Source: Amoebidium appalachense | Lineage: Eukaryota; Ichthyosporea | DNA: 64,000 nucleotides | Reading direction: 5' to 3' | Assembly: GCA_963693365.1 (NCBI GenBank) | Contig: CAVNZM010000003.1 | Coordinates: forward strand, 868,001 to 932,000 | In this document: positions 24,906 through 48,875 of the stretch, in pieces | Layout: each line of letters starts with the position of its first letter | Position numbering within the stretch: the stretch's first letter is position 1 | Position numbers and translations under genes: made by a program | The notes under the pieces: model-generated | What the model was told of the DNA's origin: nothing | Databases searched by the model: none | Seen by the model: only the letters and a program-made list of their open reading frames with translations

Positions 24906-25480
24906 CACTGTGTGGGGCAAGTTCCCAAATATTATAACAAGAAAAGCCAAGAAAAGGTTCTTCGTATTATTTCTTATTTATCTTTTTTCAATAGAAAAAT
25001 TATCTAAAAACATAATAATAAATTTCACTTTGAATATTAGCGGGAACTTTTTTCATAGAAATGCCCGGGAATCTGCTATTTTCCGTACATCGATCTTTGT
25101 CTTTCATTTAAATTTAGCTATTTGTAGAAGGCCGAAACTAAATTCGTAACTAAATAAGTTATGACTAATAAAAAACAAAAACAAATAATTATGATAGAGC
25201 GTATAAGGCGACCTACAACACTCAGAGTGCAAAATTATGCGATCATGTGCTGTCCCGATCACTGAAACACAACCCGGACCTTCATGCCTATTTTTTTTTG
25301 CCTTTGAGCCTCCCCTCTATTTCATACCTCTGCTCTTCAGATATATTTCTACTTCTTTGTATTGTTTGATATATTATAAAAATTAGGCTAAACAAAGACC
25401 TTTGGGCTGAAGTCGCTAATTTCAAAACCAAAACATATACAATATACTAATATTAGCGTATCTCGACGATAAGCACCTCC

Positions 25481-25516
<36 letters not shown>

Positions 25517-25577
25517 CCCACAGAGCCCCAAAACCCCATACATTAGTGTAATGCATAAAGATGTGAAGAAGGGAATC
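24906..25577. other. AT-rich spacer 3' of S41 paralogue B
   Basis: AT-rich DNA (24906-25480) followed by a C run at about 25484-25514. This is the 3' flank of paralogue B. No gene is seen and I find no clear AATAAA close to the stop codon at 25578. Confidence 0.5.
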
Positions 25578-36655
<11,078 letters not shown>

Positions 36656-36752
36656 GTTGCACACACAGTGTCACACGCACAAACACGCAAGCATTGATGT
36701 TTGCAAGATAAAAGTGCCCTTCGAACAAATCTATTATAGCTAGAACCTACGA

Positions 36753-36825
36753 TTTGGATTAACATTGCACACGAGAAGTATTTGAAGGCCCGCGGGATGG
36801 GGAGCTTGAGAAAGTGATCCGACAT
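36753..36825 (-). CDS. Possible first coding exon (unassigned)
   Basis: An ATG at 36825 after a CACGTGCACCGCC context opens MSDHFLKLPIPRAFKYFSCA and reaches a GTAGGT donor at 36752. The amino-acid composition is protein-like, but no second exon is evident downstream on the minus strand. Confidence 0.2.
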
Positions 36826-37257
36826 GGCGGTGCACGTGTGTGAGAATCAGCAACTGGGAGTAACTGTGGTTGCTGGTAAGGGGGATGGGGGGGGAAGGGG
36901 GCGAGGGGGGGGGGGGACAGGGGAGGGAGACCGCCAATCATTTTAGCTGCAACTCGGAAGTTTGTGTGTGTGTGTGTGTGTTTGTGTGTGTGTGTGGGGG
37001 GGGGGGGATATGACCTGGTGGTATGTGTGTGTGCCGGGTGGAGGGGGGGGGGGGGGGGAGACGGGGACTGGGCGGGCGGGACCAGGGCCCCTTCAATCAG
37101 CAGTTCAAAGGAGAAGCACAGGCTGAGCCTCCCACCGAGCAGATAAACGGGGGCCGAAGGAGGGTGGGGAGGAGGGGGCACCGGGGCAGGGGGCCTTCGA
37201 TAATTTTTCCCCTCTTTCTTTTCTTTTCTTGCAGTATCATCATGTACACCATCAGAA

Positions 37258-37305
<48 letters not shown>

Positions 37306-38004
37306 CACGGTGCGTGCGTGCAAGTGCATGTGTATGCGTATGCAAGTGTGTGGGCGTCTGTACGAGCGTCAAAAAACACTTTTTATATGTGATCGCATGT
37401 GCACATTTGCAATTCATACACATGTGCACGCAGCAAGTTGCCATAAGAATTAGTGATTGTATCTGGTTGTACATGTGCAGATGGGCATATATATCACAGG
37501 GCTTACTGTTCATCTCGTTTATGTGCGTGTGTGTGCATGTGTGTGTACGCTGTACATCTGTGTGTAGATACGTGTGGAAGAGTGTGCGTGTGCGATGTGC
37601 GCGCTCTCCACGGGCCTTTTTAGAGGGGGAGGGGGGGGGGGGGGGGGGGGGAAGGAACAAAGAGAGAGTAATGGGGGTAAGTTGGTGGCCATGTGGATGG
37701 GGAATAAGGTGAGAAGGGAGCAGAAAATTGGGTTCGGAGTTCCGAAAGGGAGGGAACTTAAAGTTGTGTGAGTAGCGCTGCATGTTTTTTTTTATTTTTT
37801 GTTTTTTTGTTTTTTTTTTGGGGGGGGGGGGAGGGGGGGGGGGGGTAGGGGGGCGGGGGGGGGGGGGGGGGAGGGGAACGGTGCTAATTAGGAACCAAAG
37901 AGAGGACGATATAAAGTCAAGAAGTCTGCAGGAAGAAAAAATGGGGGGGGTGGGAGATTCGTTTGATTAGAAAGTTAAAAAACCTCTGCTGAACTTTTAA
38001 CCCC

Positions 38005-38050
<46 letters not shown>

Positions 38051-38143
38051 CGGCTACCGCCTCGCTCCTTAGAACCTACAATCTAAGAATGTGTCATCTC
38101 TCTCTGAAAGTCGCACCTCATCGCTAACCCCAACTTCCCCCCC

Positions 38144-38174
<31 letters not shown>

Positions 38175-38230
38175 CAAAAACACACCGTACACTAATGGCT
38201 GCACATCCCCCCCCCCCCCCCCCCCCCCCT
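36826..38230. repeat. Low-complexity spacer: G runs, (TG)n, long C runs
   Basis: G-rich at about 36880-36930 and 37040-37060, (TG)n at 36964-36996 and 37261-37302, G runs at about 37629-37652 and 37820-37872, C runs at about 38007-38049, 38138-38160 and 38209-38230. A possible 25-bp + strand microexon (37235-37259) follows a very good pyrimidine tract ending TTCTTGCAG, but no partner exons are clear. Confidence 0.7.
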
Positions 38231-38649
38231 CCTCCTCCTCCTCACCCCACCATTTCTTCCCCATTCGATTAGCAGATAGACACGTTTAACTAAATGTCAA
38301 TGATGCCCCGGCACGGGCAGGTAGTTACTATTATGATATTCAATGCCCTTCTATAATTGAATCATGACTGAGATGGAGAACAAAGAGAAATAACAAAAGC
38401 CATTTAGTGGTCTATTATCAATAATTTCTTATGAAAGGCCCGGAGTTGTTAAACTTGAATACCGATGGTCCAAGCATTGAATGGTATGCAGCGGAGAAAG
38501 AGAAGAGTGGGTGGGTGGGTCGGGTGGAGAGTAGTAGGCTAATGATTTTCGGAAGTCGGAAGGGGGACTATCTGGTAATGTGTTAACGGGTGCATCCCAG
38601 GCTATTGTCGCAGACTTTCAAGGCTCACGTGGTCCTTACAGGTTTGCCG

Positions 38650-38905
38650 ACAGCCAATCGATTTTGTAATCCGGATTGCCTAATTGAAGGCGCTCCAATT
38701 AAAAACTTGCATTGGAGAGCGCGGCAAACACGTTTGATTGGAGCGCTCTCACTTCATCCAATCATTTGAAAGCACCGCAAATCGATTCCCATTGACCAAT
38801 GAACTTTGCAATCTGACTTCCATATTGAAGGCGCTTCAATCACACGGCTTTAAAATGACCAATGAGATTAGCAGTCGATTTTTTGTTTGCTCCACTTTAC
38901 CAATG
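38650..38905. promoter_or_regulatory. CCAAT-rich block with a degenerate internal duplication
   Basis: About eight CCAAT or ATTGG words occur in 250 bp (near 38655, 38695, 38711, 38735, 38758, 38799, 38858, 38899). The part with AATCGATT and ATTGAAGGCGCTCCAAT recurs about 125 bp later with changes (ATTGAAGGCGCTTCAAT). A CCAAT cluster suggests NF-Y binding and a promoter, but no adjoining gene could be identified; 38231-38649 is ordinary spacer. Confidence 0.4.
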
Positions 38906-40380
38906 GCACGTAAAGTGGCTCATGGCAAAGTCTGTGACAATAGTTTGTCATGCCGTGGCCGTGTGTGGGGGTCTATACATCCAAAGGGAACATTCCACGG
39001 GGATAGAGGGCGCACACAGGTGGAGGGGGGAGGGGGGGGGAGGAGGGGGGATGGAAGGGGAATGATCGATCTATTAGCTAAATGGGTGGAAATGCGTTTG
39101 GCGGCGGAGGCGTTGAGGGGTTGAGGAAGAGGGAGAGTTTGGGGCAGGGGATGGGGGGGGGGGGGGGGGGGGGGGGGGAGTGGGGAGGGAAGGGGACAAC
39201 ACAGCATTCAAGTAAACCCCCCAACCCCCTCCCTCGACCCCTCCCCCCCCCCATCCCCCCCCCCCCCCCCCCCCCACCCCCCCCCCTCGCTTCCCCCCAA
39301 CACACACACACACACACACCACCACCATATCACCAATACTGCATACCATTACGGTCTTCATATCACTCCTTCCGTGCATTTCCCCCAGCTACAATTAGGC
39401 GCAGACACGTGTTTAAGACCCAATGTGTCGATTCAAAACTGTAAGGGCCTAAATATTATCCCTTGAATTTTAACCTTCATCAAAATCTTAATTTATAATA
39501 ATTATAACGTGTTTAAAGTTTACGACTTTTCCCGCTGTATTTGCATGGGTGCAAACCCGCGTGATACTACATCTGTAACAAAGTCAAGGTGAGATCTTTT
39601 ATACCCATCTTCCACGCAAACTCGAAAACCAAAAAAAAACATCAACATACACAAACTTACTAGGAGCAGAATATTTACATCTACAGTTGTTTTTTTAAAA
39701 AAGATCAAATCGCCTGTTGCTGTCGCCCTAGGCGTGTTATGCACGTGTGTCTGTGGGACACCGGTGCATGTACGTGTCTGTGTGCTCGAATGTGCTTGCA
39801 TCGTTAGTGGATGTGTGTGTGTGTGGGCGGGGCGGGGAAAGGGGGGGGGGGGGGGGGGGACACTATTAGGCCAGTATCATGTTGTGTTCTTCATATATGA
39901 GGCAGGACATTATCCCGTAAGTAAGTGCATAGAAATATCCACGCAAGTGAAAATCATGGCAAAAGGGAATTCTATCATCATGCAATTTCTCTTTATGAAC
40001 CCTCCAAAACACGATTCTACATTTCTTGCAACGCTTGGAAAAAAAAAAATAGAGTGTTATTGTTATCTTATTTCGCCAAAATGACGTCGAAGCTACTAAC
40101 GTATGATATAATATATCAATGGTGTAAGTTGCAGATTGAAGGGGGAACCACGGAGTGCTATTATGTCGTAACACCACTTAGCACGATACACGTGTGTGCG
40201 GTACGCCCAACTGAAAAAGCTATATGTCTTTCAAATTATAATGCAAGTTATTATTTCTATCCATCCTGAATTACTACGTACATTTTTGTTCACAGAGCTG
40301 CCCCAAGACAAGTGTGACGCTCATCATCAAAATCCAAAACAAAAGAGCAATAAATTTGAATAAGTATAACTGTTGAAGCC

Positions 40381-40416
<36 letters not shown>

Positions 40417-40704
40417 CGAGGGGGAGGGGGTACAGGGGAGAAAGAGCACGAAGGCGTGGTCAGTTACCCATTTTTTCCTGGTTCTTGTTTTGTTACGTAT
40501 ACCGTCTATGCACGTGGAATATGATCGTGTGGGAGTGAGGGTGAATGTACGGGGGGGGGGGAGGGGGGAGGGGGAGGGGGGAGGGGGGAGGGGGGAGGGG
40601 GAGAGGGAGTGGGGAGGGAGACAGGACACACACATACACACGGTGCTACACACCATCACCACAAACGCCACCTTGCCTTATTGATAACAAAAACAATACC
40701 ACTT

Positions 40705-40757
<53 letters not shown>

Positions 40758-41385
40758 TCCCCCCCCCACCCACCCACACACACACACACCAACACCACAA
40801 AAAAAAAAAAAAAAAAAAAAAAAACGAAAAAAAACGCAACCCCCCGTCCCAGTTTTGAATCGCAAGTATCACCCTCTGTTATTAGACAAGAAAAAAGTCT
40901 CTTGCACACACACACACACAAAACAAAAAGTGGCTTGGCCCACATCCTCCCCCCCCCCCCCCCCCCCCCCCTCCCCTCTCCTCCCTACCACTTCCCCCAT
41001 CCCCCACCAAGCACACACTCCATACAGAGAGAGGGGGGCAATTTGCACCACCATCACCATCCACACACCATCACAACGAACCATTCCCCCCCTCCCCCCC
41101 CCCTCCCCCCCCCCCCCCCCCCCCTTCCCCTTCCAGCGCTTGAATTTGATATGCGTGTGTGCTCTTTCGAGGCAGTGTAAAAACTCGAGCAGATATTCAG
41201 CTTAGTGAAGTTCATGCACATGGATTATACTGCTGAACAGGCAGTAAACGGTTTAGCACGGTTTTCAAAACGCGAGGTTCTTTTTTTTCTTTTTTTCTTT
41301 TTTTTCTTTTTTTTTTTTTTACTGTTGTATATCCACAAATGATTTATATCTTGTACGTTGTACTACATGAGGCTTCACATATAAC
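38906..41385. other. Low-complexity and AT-rich spacer, no gene seen
   Basis: G-rich (39025-39190), C runs (39241-39290), an ordinary AT-rich section (39400-40370), G runs (40382-40415, 40551-40600), C runs (40709-40755, 40950-40970, 41090-41124), an A run (40798-40824) and a T-rich tract (41281-41320). The frames near 39866-40269 are AT-rich and show no recognisable domain. Confidence 0.6.
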
Positions 41386-42244
41386 TTGTGTGTTGTAACG
41401 TCGCTTTTCTACATGTATATCCGACAGTGTTGGATGGAAGTACTGTTGGCCTTGGTGCCGAAACCACATCACAGCTCACCTACATGTCGTTAATAAACAG
41501 TACCTCCCCGAACACTCCCTCCCCCCTTCTCCCTTTAACTAGAATTAAAAAAAGGCAAACGGCAACCCCGTTACTGCTTAGTTAAAGCTGGAGGGAAAAA
41601 ACAACAAAGCGAAAAATCAAAATACAAAAAAAAAAAAAATTCAAAAAAAAAAACCGTCTTTTGAAATCCATACGGCTGCTGTAGCTGGCAGAAAATAGGC
41701 CCGAAAAAGCAAAGAGAAACAAAAACACGCAAAACCGTTAGATAGTATAGAAGTCGGAAGGAAATAAAAGAAGAAGAAAAGAAGCGAAAAATGCGGCCTG
41801 AATATGAGCTTCAGCACACAGCCCCGTGATTGTGAGCGTTTGCACAACACAACAAAGGTTTAAGTTTATTAAACTCAGGAAAAGGCACATTACTCATATC
41901 AGTTAAACATGACACTTAAACCTGCACAGCAGGTATGGTTTATTGTAGTGATAAACCGTTATTTGACACAGCTCTATGCAGCTGCAAATGTTATATTCAC
42001 AGATAAAAAATCGGATGAATCAAAAAGGATATCAGGTCATATGCAACTGAAATACAAAAGGTTGCATTTCTATATAGCACACAAGCACATATTTACTATC
42101 AGCTATAAAGCCATTCACTATGATATAATTAACCGCCACAATTTGAAACACATACGAATTAAATGTAGCCTCACACACCCTTGCAGGGTAGTGGTACACT
42201 ACTCCAAACATGAATTTACCGTCTTTCATTACAAAAAAACTCGT
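41386..42244. other. AT-rich spacer 3' of the secreted-protein gene
   Basis: A-rich stretches at about 41600-41655 and ordinary AT-rich DNA. A short + strand frame at 41388-41585 (includes VLDGSTVGLGAETTSQLTYM) might be a last exon following CCGACAG at 41426, but it has no partner. Confidence 0.4.
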
Positions 42245-42904
42245 TTAGTGGGTCAGAAGGAACCACTTCTGCTTCTCGTCCTTGCCATCACACTTTGCGA
42301 GTCTCAGCGTGCTACCATCGAGGGTCACGCACTTCTTGTTCGCACCACTTCCAGTCGTCCAGTTCACAACGGGAACAGTCCCCCTACGTGTCCAGTTTTG
42401 GGCTGGAGACACAGCAACCGTCTCCCAAATAGCGCCGTTTGCACACGCCACCTGCACAACATAATCATTGTCCGGACCATCCAAACCCAGGCATCTCCCC
42501 GAGTCGTAAAAGTTCTGGATTTTTCCGGCCTTCCACACGAACGGAGTGTAAATCTCACCGTCGGTAGTAACTTCTTCCTTGACTGGGCTTCCGAGCAAAA
42601 CGGTGTGAGGGTAGGTGCTTGAGTCAGTAAACTTTGCAATCATGAACGCCTTGTTTGTAGGGGTAGGGATAGGGCAGTCTCTCTTGTAACCAACGCCGGA
42701 GGGGCACCCGGACGGGCCAGCCGCACCGGCCTTGGGGCAACCCCACTGCCCATTTGCGCAACACAAGGCACCGTGCATGCCACCAATACCGCCCAGTTCG
42801 TTGCACATGAAGAGGGATTTGGTGTTGCAGCAGTCAGGGCAGATGGTGGCGGCGGAGGCGAGGGCGGCGCTGGAAGCGGCCACGGCGAAGATCTTGGAAA
42901 GCAT
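42245..42904 (-). CDS. Small secreted Cys-rich protein with lectin-like C-terminal half
   Basis: An intronless frame of 219 codons with an ATG at 42904. Residues 1-19 (MLSKIFAVAASSAALASAA) form a clear signal peptide. The next 60 residues are Cys-rich (ICPDCC, CNELGG, CCANGQWGC, CPSG), suggesting a disulfide-stabilised extracellular domain. The C-terminal part contains GRCLGLDG followed by VQVACANG, then KKCVTLDGSTLRLAKCDG and QKW, a pattern resembling ricin-type (beta-trefoil) carbohydrate-binding repeats with a QxW-like end. Role inferred: extracellular glycan or wall binding; not an enzyme as far as can be seen. TATA and CCAAT words stand upstream on the same strand. Exact family not recognised. 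Confidence 0.8.
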   Translation of the reverse strand: MLSKIFAVAASSAALASAATICPDCCNTKSLFMCNELGGIGGMHGALCCANGQWGCPKAGAAGPSGCPSGVGYKRDCPIPTPTNKAFMIAKFTDSSTYPHTVLLGSPVKEEVTTDGEIYTPFVWKAGKIQNFYDSGRCLGLDGPDNDYVVQVACANGAIWETVAVSPAQNWTRRGTVPVVNWTTGSGANKKCVTLDGSTLRLAKCDGKDEKQKWFLLTH

Positions 42905-42985
42905 TTTGGATGTTTTTTTGTTCTGTTGTGTGCGAAGGATGAAAGTGAGTGAGCTCGAGTGAGTGAGTGGTTTGAAGGCCTAAGG

Positions 42986-43060
42986 CTATTTTATATTCCG
43001 TAGGTCATCTGCTGGAATGTGATTGGGATCTCGCCATCTAGAAAGTCTGATGATGATTGG
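42986..43060 (-). promoter_or_regulatory. Promoter of the secreted-protein gene (TATA plus two CCAAT boxes)
   Basis: On the minus strand TATAAAATAG lies at 42986-42995, about 82 bp before the ATG, and CCAAT words lie at 43022-43026 and 43056-43060 further upstream. The order and spacing are typical for a eukaryotic core promoter. Confidence 0.6.
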
Positions 43061-43137
43061 TCACATTAAACCCGGTAGAAGATCGCCCCAAACCACACTC
43101 CGGGACACTAAGAGTGAGCAGTGAGCACCCATTAAAA

Positions 43138-43278
43138 TTTTTCTTTTGACTGGATTTATTCGACGGAAAGATATGACAAGTATGCACGGCATACTGAGAA
43201 GACAATAAAAACTTCACGAGTTATCCAGTAACAAGTGCATACTGAGATACCTGAACACTGTGTGAAAATCATATAAAT
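43138..43278 (-). repeat. Dispersed repeat, copy 2 (inverted relative to 22.8 kb)
   Basis: Reads on the minus strand as the segment at about 22782-22922, from CATATGATTTTCACA-like words to AATAAATCCAGTCAAAAG, with a few differences. Confidence 0.7.
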
Positions 43279-44219
43279 ACTTAAAATTTGTGTAAAACGA
43301 CAATAAAACAATGGCTTCGGAATCGACATGCAGAAAAAGATACCTAAAATGTTTATTTTGGTCTTGCTAAATATCACTAAAAACCAATTAAGAATCCATT
43401 TTTGCAACGATAGTTTAATTTGTTACATTGTTTGGCCAGAGATTTAACTAACACTTAAACACGGCGAAGTGCTTGGTAAACTTTCAAAAAGCCCCATTTC
43501 TAGCTGGTAGTGTTGGGTGAATTCCTCCAATATTCGGTGATTTTTGATTGGCTTCAAGATATACCATCCCTCATCATGATGCACACACTCTCTCTCCCTC
43601 TCTCTCCCTCTCTCTTTGTCTCTCAGAGGTTGGCGGCACCTTTCTTTTCTCTTCTTCTTTTTTTCCTCCATGGGTTCCGGAATCTGATAAGCGGTCTGTA
43701 TATCTCTGAAACAGACGTTCTAATGTGCAGAAAATTTAGAGACCCATGCATGTACGCGAAGCGTAATAAATAACATAGTGTACGTCAAACAACGGGAATG
43801 ATGGGCGGTCCACGTACGCTGATTGCATCATCATATGCACAGTAGAGAAGAGAGGCCACGGTGTAGCGAACCTTTCTTGGGGCTCCGCGCCTCTGAGGCG
43901 ACGCTGTACGCCACACGTTCATATGCACTTGCATTGTGCAATTTGTTTTTAGCTTTGACTCAAGTGAGCTCACTTCACGCTTGTGCGTGCTCCCTAACGA
44001 CGTTCTATGACAACAAATAAAGTCTGAGCAAACCACATATACTAGGTTATTTGTTAGATAGTCTATCTAACAATGGGGATGCATAGTATGGCACACACGC
44101 TTTTTCATGATCGCGGTTTTGCTCGGAGCCATAACTTTGTTTATAATACTAATGGACTGAAGCTGATGATGAGTGGGAGAGACATACAGCCGGAGCACGG
44201 AGAAATAGGGGGAGAGAGC

Positions 44220-44220
<1 letters not shown>
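43279..44220. other. Spacer without recognised genes
   Basis: Mixed AT-rich DNA with a CT-rich patch at about 43588-43625. No splice-supported or domain-bearing frame is seen. Confidence 0.5.
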
Positions 44221-44872
<652 letters not shown>

Positions 44873-45985
44873 AATTCGCATGGACTAATAAGGACATGTA
44901 CACTTGAGTCCTTATTAGCTAAAAATCGGATATCGCGCTATATCTGGCATATGACTATAGCAACTATAGGGGGAAAAAGGCAGAAACGTGAAGCTGAAGT
45001 CGTGCCCGTTACAGCGATATATGGTTTGTGGGGTCTCCGATGACATCTTTGGGGTGCATTGTGCCGGCAAAGTTTGCCCTTTTTGCGGAAACACGTGTTG
45101 AATTTAGCGACCCTACACGTGAAAATATGGCACATGAGCTTTCAAATGCCACCATCCCGGCCTAAATATCTCCATTCTGAGGCAACTTAGCTAGGGGCTC
45201 ATTCTGTCCTTTTTAGCGAGGAGTTTAGCTTGAAATGTCCCAATTAGCTTCCCGGAGCAGATGAGCATGATGATGGAGGTCAAACGTTTTCGCTCTTGCT
45301 GGAAAGTGTTCTCGTTGGTCCTATAATGCTCAAAACGCGCTTTTTTGGCTTCTTCGGGCTTATTTTTGCCCTCTGTTTCACCTTGGTGCCCATGGTAATG
45401 GGTTCCCCTTTGGTCCGAGCATCGTTTTCCTGGGCTGCCAGTCGGGCTGAGCCAGGCCACAACAACCGCTCCGCATTAGAGCACATGAGCACATAAAAAT
45501 TCACCCATGTAGGTTCAGAAACCCTTCAGAAAGATAAATAATACTAAAATATATCTTTTCTGGCTCTTTTTCATTTGTCTTTGTCATGCTTTTCTGCCAC
45601 CATAACGGTTGCGCTCAGTCTTATCTGCAGTCAGTCGGTCGATCGCCCCAAATTGAACGAAAAACGGCCTCCCCCTCCCCCTTTTAACCGCTTATAACTT
45701 GAGCGCCGTTACTCCAATGACCTTGACATATTAATGGGGGGTTTACGTTGTTTACTCGAGGCAAAGAGAGACCAGTCTCAGGTATGGGGGTTTTTTGCTC
45801 GGAATATCCCCTCAGTGGTATATCATGATCACGTACATAGCTGTCGGGTGATGATTATATATCAGGGTTTACTTTCTCTACGAGACACCATAAAGACTAA
45901 GAACAATCAATTAGTTGGGGTTCCCCGTTTTTTTTTTGTATTTTTTTTTCCTCGGGCTCCCCTGGGACACTCGGTATCAGCTGGT

Positions 45986-45990
45986 TACGC

Positions 45991-46047
<57 letters not shown>

Positions 46048-46052
46048 GTGTG

Positions 46053-46111
<59 letters not shown>
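45986..46111. repeat. (GC)n/(TG)n array
   Basis: A short (CG)n block is followed by (TG)n interrupted by two TCGTG variants. Confidence 0.95.
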
Positions 46112-46114
<3 letters not shown>

Positions 46115-46278
46115 GAATTTTGTAAATGATGTGTTTCTCAAGCCAATCAACTTGATACATTTAATAAGCAGGTCGTAATTTCGCGTGTTTAGTATAAAAT
46201 CAAGGATGTTGTAATTTTCAGGTAGGCTATCTTTCTGGGTGTCTGTTGTGAATGTGACGTGTGTGTGTTGCGGTATTA

Positions 46279-46374
46279 TGTGGTCTATCAAACTACATTT
46301 GGCGATACATGACCGTTTGAACTGGTGTGTGGTCTATCAAACTACATTTGGCGATACATGACCGTTTAAACTGG
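46279..46374. repeat. Tandem duplication, 47-bp unit, period 49
   Basis: Units at 46279-46325 and 46328-46374 begin TGTGGTCTATCAAAC and end with CGTTTGAACTGG or CGTTTAAACTGG, with one difference. They are followed by a short TG run. Confidence 0.85.
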
Positions 46375-47096
46375 TGTGTGTGTGTGTTGTTTGGGCATGC
46401 AAACGATGCCACCTTATACTTATTAGATCTCCACCGTATAGCACGTGTACAGTAAAAGTGTGGTATGTGATCAATAATACCATCAGCTAGAGAAAGACCA
46501 ATTCTACAGGAAGGTAATGTGTATTTAGGTGTTACACATTTGCGAGTGCCATATTTGGCAATATGGTTAAGGCGGTCATTATATATAAAACGAGACATAA
46601 GGCTTAGTTTTTCAAGGTGTATGCTTTCATCGGGTCTGGTGTCGTGTGGTATCTTTTTCCATTTGTTATGTTGCGTAATTATCTTGTACAAGTTGTGTAC
46701 ATGTCTAATAAGTAAGTGGCAGTCCAAAGTCACACGCACACTTTTGCGGGGATTATTTGTATTTGCGCCGGGGGGAAAGGAGAGAGAGAGGGAAGGAAAG
46801 AGGGGAGAGGCGAGGAGGGGACAGGTCGGATAGAGAAGAGAGGGTGGGAGGGCAAATACTTCTTTAAGGGGCTTATGTGCTTATTGAATTTCAGCGCGAA
46901 ATGGGATACTCTAGCAGCTATTAATAAAAAAGGCTATTAACTATCTAAGCTCATTGGGCATATCTAGAAAGCTTGGGGTTTACAACAGGCAGACAGGGGA
47001 GGGGCCTGGGAGCGCGCCGAAAATAATTAGGACTTTGGGTCCTAATTAGCGATTAATAAGGACCGAAATATGCGAATTACCAGGAAGCCCGGGGGG

Positions 47097-47486
<390 letters not shown>

Positions 47487-47488
<2 letters not shown>

Positions 47489-47642
47489 TCCATTGTTCTG
47501 TTTCGCGCCCTGTTATTATTGTCATTCAACGTGTTCGTTCGACCCATCCTCGCTGTGTGTGCAAGCCTCCATTGTTCTGTTTCGCGCCCTGTTATTATTG
47601 TCATTCAACGCGTTCGTTCGACCCATCCTCGCCGTGTGTGCA
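47487..47642. repeat. Tandem duplication, 78-bp unit
   Basis: Two copies (47487-47564, 47565-47642) start GCCTCCATTGTTCTGTTTCG and end GTGTGTGCA, with a few substitutions. They lie between the GA array and the LINE fragment. Confidence 0.85.
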
Positions 47643-47689
47643 CGTACACACGCCGCACGCACGCGCATGTACATGTGCGCTCACGTGCA

Positions 47690-48871
47690 TGCGCATTGAC
47701 GATTTGGCCGACGCCCTGTCTGACGGAGGGTTGCCATCCCAGGCTCCTCCCTCCCTCTTTCTTGCCGACGATATTGTGCTTATGTCCTCGGATCCTATCG
47801 AATTACGGCAATATATATGTGTGGTTGAGCACTGGTGCCTGCGTAATGATATGAACTTGAAGGTTAACGTCAAAAAGTGTGCCTGGGATGACGTTTGTAT
47901 TTTCGGCAGCCCGCTCCCTGGGCCAATCGAATACAAATATTTGGGGGTCCCGGTGGACGAGTGGGGCGTATGTTTCAAACGGATGATTGACCGTCGGGTG
48001 GAGAGTGCAGGCCGGTGCCTTCGTTTATTTAGGGATGTTTATCTTGCTAATCTTTCTACTACTGTACACTTACATAACCGTCTTAGTATATTTCGTACCT
48101 CTATTTGCCCGTCGTCTGAATACGGGTTGCCCTTATTAGTTAAGGCACCCCATGATACTGTTGAAAATGTCATCCACTCACTACATGACTTCCACTACAC
48201 CACTTTCTGTACGTTTCTTACTGGTCTTTCCACACCCATACCTAGACGCCTTTTCGATTCTCTCTACGCACTCACACCACCATCACAACGCGTACACGAA
48301 TAGCCCTTAAATTTCTCCAACACATCACCCGCCTCTCCGCATTTGCCCCGGACCACCCACTCTTCCGATTGCACGCCTCCCCGCCGGACTCGCCCCTCTA
48401 CCTCTTCCCTTCCGCAACGTCTCTGCCCATTGTCGAGCGATATGCGGAGTGGCTGGCGACCCCGCCGGAGGTACGGCTGGATCATAGTGTGAATTTGAAT
48501 AGTTTTATGTCTATGGTTGATAGATATCTTTTTACTCTACGTGTCGAATCTCTTCCTGTGTTAGGACCTCAAAAACACCAACTACTAGTAGCCTATATGG
48601 CGGATACGGTTAGAGAGTCTCGTTCCTACACTGTAGATTCGTTTATTCGTAATGTGGCGTGGTGCAAAAACGCAAAGATGATTTTGGCTTGGCGGTGTAA
48701 TCGGTTTCTGGTGTCTCCTGCTCTTATGTGTAATATGTGTGCAGGGCGTTTTACTCGCGGATGCATATCTATCAATAAGTGTGGCCTGCTAGCTAACGTA
48801 ATAGCACCGGAGGTTATGGGCGGTTTTATTCTCTTTGCTACCTCCCTTCCTCAATATATCCCCTTAGGCTA
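47690..48871 (+). pseudogene. 5'-truncated, frameshifted LINE reverse transcriptase (C-terminal part)
   Basis: The frame from about 47692 to 48303 holds RT motif C as LFLADDIVLMSS (about 47752-47787), then WCLRNDMNLKVNVKKC and EYKYLGVPVD, the usual palm/thumb order of non-LTR retrotransposons. It stops at 48301-48303. Coding sense continues in another frame from about 48290 (TRIALKFLQHITRLSAF) to a stop at 48870, including a Cys-rich segment CNMCAGRFTRGC. RT motifs upstream of C are absent, so the copy is truncated at its 5' side as well as frameshifted. The LTR retrotransposon at 48876 has inserted just past the stop; LINE-derived DNA resumes at 52432. Confidence 0.75.
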
Positions 48872-48875
48872 GATC

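Larger units (their letters stand above)
44873..47088. mobile_element. Possible DNA transposon with imperfect inverted ends
   Basis: The ends face each other as imperfect inverted repeats. The left end has TAATTCGCAT (about 44877), then GTCCTTATTAG (44906), then ATCGG. The right end, read inward on the minus strand, has TAATTCGCAT (about 47079), GGTCCTTATTA, GTCCTAATTA, then TTCGG and CGCGC. Each end also carries an internal hairpin (CTAATAAGGAC with GTCCTTATTAG at 44884-44916; a similar one near 47038-47064). The 2.2 kb between includes (TG)n (45990-46111) and a minus-strand frame (46740-46293) that I cannot identify. Both ends adjoin GA arrays. No target duplication was confirmed. Confidence 0.35.
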
